Of a stretch of DNA of 64,000 nucleotides, positions 57,094 to 64,000 are shown piece by piece. Source of the DNA: Narthecium ossifragum (taxonomy: Eukaryota > Streptophyta > Magnoliopsida > Dioscoreales > Nartheciaceae); contig OY986965.1 in NCBI GenBank assembly GCA_963920575.1, positions 19,112,957 through 19,176,956 on the forward strand, written 5' to 3'. The notes under the pieces were generated by a model. The model was not told the DNA's origin. It saw nothing but the letters and a program-made list of their open reading frames with translations, and searched no databases. Numbering within the stretch: the stretch's first letter is position 1; every line of letters starts with the position of its first letter. The translations under genes were made by a program, and so were the position numbers.

Positions 57094-59381
57094 TGTCGCG
57101 CCCCGACCCGCAGGACCCAGACCGGGCCGGGACACGAGGGGAAAAACCTACAACTACTAGCCTCAACTGGCGGAAACAGTTGAGACTAAAAGACAGCTGG
57201 CGGAAACAGCTGTCGACACGCACAAGACGGAAGCGAATACTACAACATCTATTAACAACTATTACAAAACAGTAATAAAGTTAAACAGAGTTTAGTACAA
57301 CAGGCTACAAGGGATCAACAGTCCCCAAAAAGAAGCTACAGCACCCACCGGGGTCTCCACGAACGCACAAACGAAACCATCCTGACCCTCAGACATGGTC
57401 AGGAGCCGGCGCGCTGCCACGAGACTGCCGACGGGGAAGCACCGGAGGAGAACGGGGACCCGCACCTGCAACACACAGTCCAGGTAGGAATGAGCAATAG
57501 CTCAGCAGGGTCCTACTCTACCATTCTCGCTAAGAAGGCAAAACCAAACGAACCAACCCTGAAGCCAAGTACTGAGGCTTGCCAAGGACCCCATAAATCC
57601 CGTCAATAACCCGAAGGACTCCTGTCCCAAGTACGCCCCTCCGACAACCACTACTCAGGGGTGGGCAACTCTGACAATCCCTGACACAGGGTGGACATGA
57701 CGCTACTGGTAGGACATCCTCCTCCAAGCGGGACTCCACACTTGGCGGAACGACCGAGGTTAAGACTACCACCTCTCAGTACTCCAAGCCACAGAGCCAA
57801 CAGGACCCCTAACTCCTGACCCAAGACTAAGTCTAGCCAGGGCGTCCATCGATCCCATCGATGTTTCCCTCCCCAAGGTTTTCTATCCACGTACGTCCCT
57901 CTGATGGCCACTGCTCGAGGACTGGACTACCTCCGACGGTCCTTGACATAGGGTGGGCCAGACGATACCTGTAGGACACCCTTGCCCATGCTGGGCAACA
58001 GCATGGGGACACGAGTCGGGTAAAGGCATCTACCACTTAGCCTCTGATCACCGGAGTTCACGGGTCAACCCCACCCAGTCTAGCCTAGCATGTCTAATGC
58101 ACAGGAGCAGGGCAGGATATTAAATAAAGCAGTAACATGTAACACAGCAAAGGCGCACCTTCGGCCCATGCTGTAAACACTCAAGCATGATGAAAACATA
58201 CTAAGCCCCAAGGGCAAAATCGTCAAAAACTACTTAATACAAAGCCCCGCGGGCAAAACCCTTGAAAACCCTCGCTGCGACTAAAGGATCGATCCGTTCC
58301 GAGGGAAGGATCGATCACTTAAGTAACAGTGAGCTGCCATCGCTGTCGAGACAAAGAAGATCGATCGTTCCTCACAGGAAGATCGATCTTTCTCGAGACA
58401 GAGGGCGCCCTTCCAGTCGCACCAAGGAAGATCGATCCTTCCTCCCAGGAAGATCGATCCTTCTCGGGCTGAAGGGTAACCATGCTAACCCAGGTCTCAT
58501 GATCGATCTTCCCCCATAAGAAGATCGATCATTTGCTGGGCGCAGCAAGCCAGCACAAGAGGACCGATCCTTCCTCCCAGGAGGATCGATCCTGATGGGT
58601 TCCGGCGCACTTCCGGCTGGAGAACCGCCGGAAGACGCAACCAAACCTCACCAAACTTGAGGGCTGGTAGATCTAAGCATCATGAAGCTACTCAAGGCTT
58701 CAAAAATCGGGAAACAACAACTCCACAAGGAGATCTAACGAGAAACAAAACCGGATTTAAACCCTCAAAGCAAGCCGGAGTTTTGAGGAAGAACCCTACC
58801 TCTTCAACGCAGCTTCGATCCACAAGGCCAAACCCAGGACCTTCCTCGCCTCGCCACGAACCCAGCCTTCAAGCTCCAGGAAAGGTGGCCGGAGGGGGAA
58901 GAACGGCGAAGAAAAGCTCTGCCGGAAACAGGGGAAGCAGAGCTCTCGCGAGGAAGACGAAGGAAGCAGGGGAAGAAAGGGAGGGAGAGGGGAAGGGCTA
59001 AGGCCGGGGAAAAGCCGGCGAAGCCGGGGGAAAGGCGAAGGAGGGGAGCAAAAGTCTCCCCTCCCCTGACAGGGGAAGCGACGGCCATCGCCGTGGCCGT
59101 CCTTCGAAAGCCACCACCAACGACTTCCAGGCACAGGTAGGATCGATCCTCCTCGACCAAAGGATCGATCCTCTCTGCCCAGAAAGGCCAACTTGGGCTG
59201 GAAAACGGGCCCAAGCCCAGAACTTCCAAACTTGGTTCCACCTAACCTTTCTAAACAAACACAAGTACCAAACAAGGTCTGTGTGTGCACACCCAGTGTG
59301 AAACGACCGCCAAGGCGCAATTTCCCAAATTGCCCTTGGGTCAAAAACAAGCCAAAGGAAAAAGTGGGGCAGGTCCTCACA
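57094..59381 (-). repeat. 3' LTR of the complete element
   Basis: TGTCGCGCCCCGACCCGCAGG to GGCAGGTCCTCACA in plus orientation, 2288 bp. It is a distinct subtype with CAGGACCCAGACCGGGCC near the start and CCCTCCGACAACCACT-type repeats. The polypurine region (complement of CCTAAAACCCTTAAAAG) abuts at 59382. Confidence 0.9.
58283..58593. repeat. array of paired GATCGATC palindromes in the 3' LTR
   Basis: About ten cores, ending with the pair GATCCTTCCTCCCAGGAGGATC. The same array is at 61543-61853 in the 5' LTR. Confidence 0.8.
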
Positions 59382-59452
59382 TCCTAAAACCCTTAAAAGA
59401 AATCTCGTCCTCGAGATTCGATCAAGGTAGGGCTCGAAAACGAAAACAACGC

Positions 59453-59908
59453 CTAGCAGGATGCTACAAAGCGGTAAAAGTTACCTCTGGAGGCGGGTGG
59501 TGCTACGGTCAGCGGAAGCGGCTGCTGAGACAGGTACTCCTGATAGGACGGCTGCACCTCGTCTGCGTTGGGGCGGTCAGGTAGGGCGAACACCTGACCT
59601 CCGCTGCGGCTTGGCCCGGCTCCGCTTATCTGGCCCTGCCCAGCCCGGGACCCTCCGCCTCGACCTCCTGATTGCGCCGCACCCTGTGCGTTCCACCGCG
59701 GACAGTCTCTGCGGATGTGCCCTGGCTGCCGGCAGTGAAAACACAGCGCTGGCCCACGCTCGGACTGCTGCCCTCGGCCTCCCTCCCAGGGAGCCTGCTG
59801 AGTGGGTCTCGCTGTGAGAAGGAGCTGGTCACCCTGGAACGCGGCGATCAACCTCCTGATCTCCTCTCGAAGTGGTACATGTCCAAAGTACGTCCCTCCG
59901 ACAGCCAC
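59453..59908 (-). pseudogene. gag fragment with CCHC zinc knuckle
   Basis: Reads FGHVPLREEIRRLIAAF, then PALCFHCRQPGHIRRDCP, a CX2CX4HX4C nucleic-acid-binding knuckle of gag nucleocapsid. A Gly/Ser/Arg-rich stretch and EVQPSYQEYLSQQPLPL follow before a stop. The capsid N-terminus and all of pol are deleted. The first residues come from LTR-like sequence (see findings). Confidence 0.8.
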
Positions 59909-60209
59909 TGTTCAAGGATTGGACTACCTCCGACGATCCCTGATACAGGGTGGACACGACGATACCAGTAGGACACCACTTCCCTGAGAGCTCTGGCATA
60001 CCGTGCCGTCACCAGTACCAACAAAGAAACACGAGTCCCACTCGTCACAAGCCGCAAAACAAAGCAGCACAACAGAAAGCGGAAGAAGAAACAATCACAT
60101 CCAGCGGAAAAGAAAGCAGGCAAACAGGGATGTTCTAACTCTAGAACTACCCCAACCCATGCACGTCTCAACAGAGACCCGATCCAACATCCTGGGATCA
60201 ACAACCTAT

Positions 60210-60222
60210 GCTCTGATACCAA
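60210..60222 (-). promoter_or_regulatory. primer binding site (initiator Met tRNA)
   Basis: On the minus strand TTGGTATCAGAGC lies two bases after the end of the 5' LTR. Confidence 0.9.
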
Positions 60223-60224
60223 GC

Positions 60225-62645
60225 TGTCGCGCCCCGACCCGCAGGACCCAGACCGGGCCAGGACATGAGGGGAAAAACCTACAACTACTAGCCTCAACTG
60301 GCGGAAACAGTTGAGACTAAAAGACAGCTGGCGGAAACAGCTGTCGACACGCACAAGGCGGAAGCGAATACTACAACATCTATTAACAACTATTACAAAA
60401 CAGTAATAAAGTTAAACAGAGTTTAGTACAACAGGCTACAAGGGATCGACAGTCCCCAAAAAGAAGCTACAGCACCCACCGGGGTCTCCACGAACGCACA
60501 AACGAAACCATCCTGACCCTCAGACATGGTCAGGAGCCGGTGCGCTGCCACGAGACTGCCGACGGGGAAGCACCGGAGGAGAACGGGGACCCGCACCTGC
60601 AACACACAGCCCAGGTAGGAATGAGCAACAGCTCAGCAGGGTCCTACTCTACCATCCTCGCTAAGAAGGCAAAACCAAACGAACCAACCCTGAAGCCAAG
60701 TACTGAGGCTTGCCAAGGACCCCATAAATCCCGTCAATAACCCGAAAGACTCCTGTCCCAAGTACGCCCCTCCGACAACCACTGCTCAAGGGTGGGCAAC
60801 TCCGACAATCCCTGACACAGGGTGGACATGACGCTACTGGTAGGACATCCTCCTCCAAGTGGGATCTCCACACTTGGCGGAACGACCGAGGTTAAGACTA
60901 CCACCTCTCAGTACTCCAAGCCACAGAGCCAACAGGACCCCTAACTCCTGACCCAAGACTAAGTCTAGCCAGGGCGTCCATCAATCCCATTGATGTTTCC
61001 CTCCCCAAGGTTTCCTGTCCACGTACATCCCTCCGATGGCCACTGCTCGAGGACTGGACTACCTTCGACGGTCCTTGACACAGGGTGGGCCAGACGATAC
61101 CTGTAGGACACCCTTGCCCATGCTGGGCAACAGCATGGGGACACGAGTCGGGTAAAGGCATCTACCACTTAGCCTCTGATCACTGGAGTTCACGGGTCAA
61201 CCCCACTCAGTCTAGCCTAGCATGTCTAATGCACAGGAGCAGGGCAGGATATTAAATAAAGCAGTAACATGTAACACAGCAAAGGCACACCTTCGGCCCA
61301 TTTTTTCTAAGCACTCCCGAGGATCATGACTTCCTTTGGTTCACCATAAAGCGATAAAGGGGCATAACCCATGGCCCCGCTATCCTAAGCATTCCCGAGG
61401 GTTCATTACTCCCTCGGTTAACCACAAAGCAGTAAACACTCAAGCATGATGAAAACATAGTAAGCGCCAAGGGCAAAACCGTCAAAAACTACTTACATAC
61501 AAAGCCCCGCGGGCAAAACCCTTGAAAACCCTCACTGCGACTAAAGGATCGATCCTTTCCGAAGGAAGGATCGATCACTTAAGTAACAGTGAGCTGCCCT
61601 CGCTGTCGAGACAAAGAAGATCGATCCTTCCTCCCAGGAAGATCGATCTTTCTCGAGACAGAGGGCGCCCTTCCAGTCGCACCAACGAAGATCGATCCTT
61701 CCTCACAGGAAGATCGATCCTTCTCGGGCTAAAGGGTAACCATGCTAACCCAGGCCTCATGATCGATCTTCCCCCATAAGAAGATCGATCATTTGCTGGG
61801 CGCAGCAAGCCAGCACAAGAGGACCGATCCTTCCTCCCAGGAGGATCGATCCTGATGGGTTCCGATGCACTTCCGGCTGGAGAACCGCCGGAAGACGCAA
61901 CCAAACTTCACCAAACTTGAGGGCTGGTAGATCTAAGCATCACGAAGCTACTCAAGGCTTCAAAAATCGGGAAACAACAACTCCACAAGGAGATCTAACG
62001 AGAAACAAAATCGGATTTAAACCCTCAAAGCAAGCCAGAGTTTTGAGGAAGAACCCTACCTCTTCAACGCAGCTTCGATCCACAAGGCCGAACCCAGGAC
62101 CTTCCTCGCCTCGCCACGAACCCAACGAGCCTTCAAGCTCCAGGAAAGGTGGCCGGAGGGGGAAGAACGGCGAAGAAAAGCTCAGCCGGAAACAAGGGAA
62201 GCAGAGCTCTCACGAGGAAGACGAAGGAAGCATGGGAAGAAAGGGAGGGAGAGGGGAAGGGCTAAGGCCGGGGAAAAGCCGGCGAAGCCGGGGGAAAGGC
62301 GAAGGAGGGGAGCAAAAGTCTCCCCTCCCCTGACGGGGGAAGCGACGGCCATCGCCGTGGCCGTCCTTCGAAAGCCACCGCCAACGACTTCCAGGCACAG
62401 GTAGGATTGATCCTCCTCGACCAAAGGATCGATCCTCTCTGCTCAGAAAGGCCAACTTGGGCTGGAAAACGGGCCCAAGCCCAGAACTTCCAAACTTGGT
62501 TCCACCTAACCTTTCTAAACAAACACAAGCACCAAACTAGGTCTGTGTGTGCACACCCAGTGTGAAACGATCGCCAAGGCGCAATTTCCCAAATTGCCCT
62601 TGGGTCAAAAATAAGCCAAAGGAAAAAGAGGGGCATGTCCTCACA
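60225..62645 (-). repeat. 5' LTR of the complete element
   Basis: TGTCGCGCCCCGACCCGCAGG to GGCATGTCCTCACA in plus orientation, 2421 bp, followed by the TSD TGCTA. Confidence 0.9.
61543..61853. repeat. array of paired GATCGATC palindromes in the 5' LTR
   Basis: Unit-for-unit copy of 58283-58593 with a few substitutions. Confidence 0.8.
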
Positions 62646-63015
62646 TGCTAAGCCTTGGAGTGTCCTCAATCGCTCCAAAATCTAGCTAGATCTGAGCTCA
62701 AGAACGGTGGATTTCAAAGGGATTCAAGGAAGAAGGTTACGTCCGCTTTTTAGGCAAATGAACCGACCTATGAATGATCGATGTTTCCCAGAGGAAAGAT
62801 CGATCCTTCATGACAATCACGCCTTGACTTTCTGGCACTAAAAGATCGATCTTTTAGGTGCAGAAAGCTAGACTTGGGCTAAAACATAAGCCCAAGCCTG
62901 GATCTTTCGATCCCGGGTTTACCTAACCGTTTTAATCAAACACTAACACAAACATGGTCAGTGTGTGCACACGCAGATGTGAAACAAACCGATAAGGCGT
63001 AATTTAGCCTAGTTT

Positions 63016-64000
63016 GATGATGTGCTGTCGCAGGCACTCAAAAATAAAACCAATACTCTTTAAGATAAATGTAGTAGTGCGAGTACGAATCGATCCCACG
63101 AAGAGTGTTTAGCCTAGTTTTGTGCTTAGTGAACAAAGATGGGGGTTTTGAACGTGAGGAAAACAGTAAAGAAATAATCTAAAGTGAAGAATTGAATTAA
63201 ATCAAGAGAACAAACCTTGGTCTAAGTCAACATCCACCATCGGAATCCAACAACTGATCATTGATGCAAGTATCAATCAATTCATACCATGAATATTCAC
63301 CGTTTGAATGAAATTCGAATCTCTACTCAAACATAGTTAATTAGAAACAAGCGATCTAATCAACCCTAACTACTAGACAACATAAGACAAGCGCTGTAGA
63401 TTTAATCTAGTAGCATCCTCAAGAATAGGGAGATCGATGAAGCTAAACAACATAAGCACAAGCGGTTGCATTTAATTTAGTCGAATATTTTTCCTAAGAT
63501 CTATTAATATCTGAAACGCAGTAAATCAATATATCTCAGTTGCTTCGAAGATTAGAGGGATCAAACAATTACGGATTTGATATCCAACCTAGCAGTAGAT
63601 CGCCATGAATAATAAACTAGTATGCCTCCTAGCAATTAGACAAGACAATCATGAATATTTAATCTTAGAAGAACATTCAATACTCAAGTATAAACTGAAC
63701 AATAAAAATAGATTAGATCTCACAGTTTCATTGATTCCGAGGTTTCAGTTTCCTCGACCAAGGAGCAAGGTTTAGCCACGCAAGGCCATAAAAAACAATC
63801 CAATCCTTTAAAGAAGAAAGAAGAACCCTAGAAATATTAAACAAATAGAAAGGAGCAGCCAAAAACCTCTAGAATTCGCCCCCCTTAATCCCTAAAAAGA
63901 ACCCTATTTATAGCCCATAAGTTTCCCATCCTTGGATTTGATCTGAACCATCGAATTTCTTCACTGGGAAAGTAGGATCGATCCCTCTATGGGTGTCGGA
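63016..64000 (-). mobile_element. start of another LTR (Athila/Tat-like), running off the window
   Basis: From TGATGATGTGCTGTCGC onwards the sequence no longer follows the chromovirus LTR. In minus sense, TTCGTGGGATCGATTCGTAC followed by CTCGCACTACTAC resembles the 3' end of Athila-type LTRs (compare CCTGTGGATTCGACTCGGAC at 43339-43358). AT-rich, no ORF. Confidence 0.45.

Larger units (their letters stand above)
57094..62645 (-). mobile_element. complete, internally deleted chromovirus element
   Basis: The exact TSD TGCTA is at 57089-57093 and 62646-62650. It has two LTRs in direct orientation, a primer site and polypurine tract, and only 843 bp of internal sequence with a gag zinc-knuckle fragment. 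The LTRs are almost identical apart from one gap of about 137 bp (present at about 61300-61436, absent near 58165), which suggests recent insertion. It depended on proteins from another element. Confidence 0.92.
54863..63008 (-). mobile_element. chromovirus LTR, truncated, containing two later insertions
   Basis: Starts TGTCGAGGCCCGACCTGCG, follows the 26340-28548 subtype, and breaks off at GGCGTAATTTA (about 63008), some 60 bp short of the usual end, where another LTR begins. A Cassandra-like LTR (55389-55706) and a complete element (57094-62645) lie within it. Confidence 0.8.

Noticed and set aside
58262..58644. ORFs rich in Asp-Arg-Ser and Ile-Asp on both strands
   Set aside because: Translations of GATCGATC palindromes; the palindromic DNA makes open frames on both strands.

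Overview
This is nuclear DNA from a flowering plant, possibly a monocot (low confidence). Three things point there: a plant-type Nudix gene with introns, fragments of plant ammonium transporter (AMT) and PORR-domain genes, and a dense stack of plant LTR retrotransposons including 5S-bearing Cassandra-like LTRs. No tRNA, intact rRNA, CRISPR or bacterial operon structure was seen.

Layout. 1-3.5 kb: the 5' half of a Nudix hydrolase gene on the minus strand, running off the left edge; it is the only gene that still looks intact. 3.8-8.6 kb: a decayed PIF/Harbinger DNA transposon with a broken transposase. 8.7-9.3 kb: a short terminal-inverted-repeat element. 10.4-22.6 kb: the remains of a chimeric host locus. 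The 5' end of an AMT coding region is joined to most of a PORR-domain coding region, which is joined to a second AMT piece. It is cut apart by a solo LTR at 10699-16488 that itself holds a complete small retroelement, a Cassandra-like LTR, a 1.56-kb solo LTR, and a solo LTR holding another LTR. Most of these insertions have clear 5-bp target-site duplications (TSDs). 22.7-23.1 kb: a GA-rich compound tandem repeat. 23.6-35.8 kb: a solo LTR, then a Ty3/gypsy chromovirus on the minus strand whose pol is broken by stops, a 5' truncation and a solo LTR; its 5' LTR is a fusion of two LTR subtypes. 36-38.2 kb: a tiny hairpin element and the end of another LTR element. 38.8-54.8 kb: a large Athila/Tat-like non-autonomous element with a gag-like ORF, invaded by at least four other elements. 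54.9-63.0 kb: a truncated chromovirus LTR containing a Cassandra-like LTR and a complete, recently inserted, internally deleted element at 57094-62645. The window ends inside a further LTR.

The ORFs carried by the elements are gag- or pol-derived and mostly non-functional. The most unusual signals are the AMT-PORR-AMT chimera; paired GATCGATC-centred palindromes that form stem-loop arrays in the LTRs of at least two unrelated retroelement groups; a 36-bp 5' LTR whose end segment is inverted; and a conserved uncharacterised gag-like protein shared by two nested non-autonomous elements.

Coordinates of nested elements were worked out by eye from terminal motifs, TSDs and comparison between copies within the window. 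Family names rest on remembered hallmarks, not on a database search.
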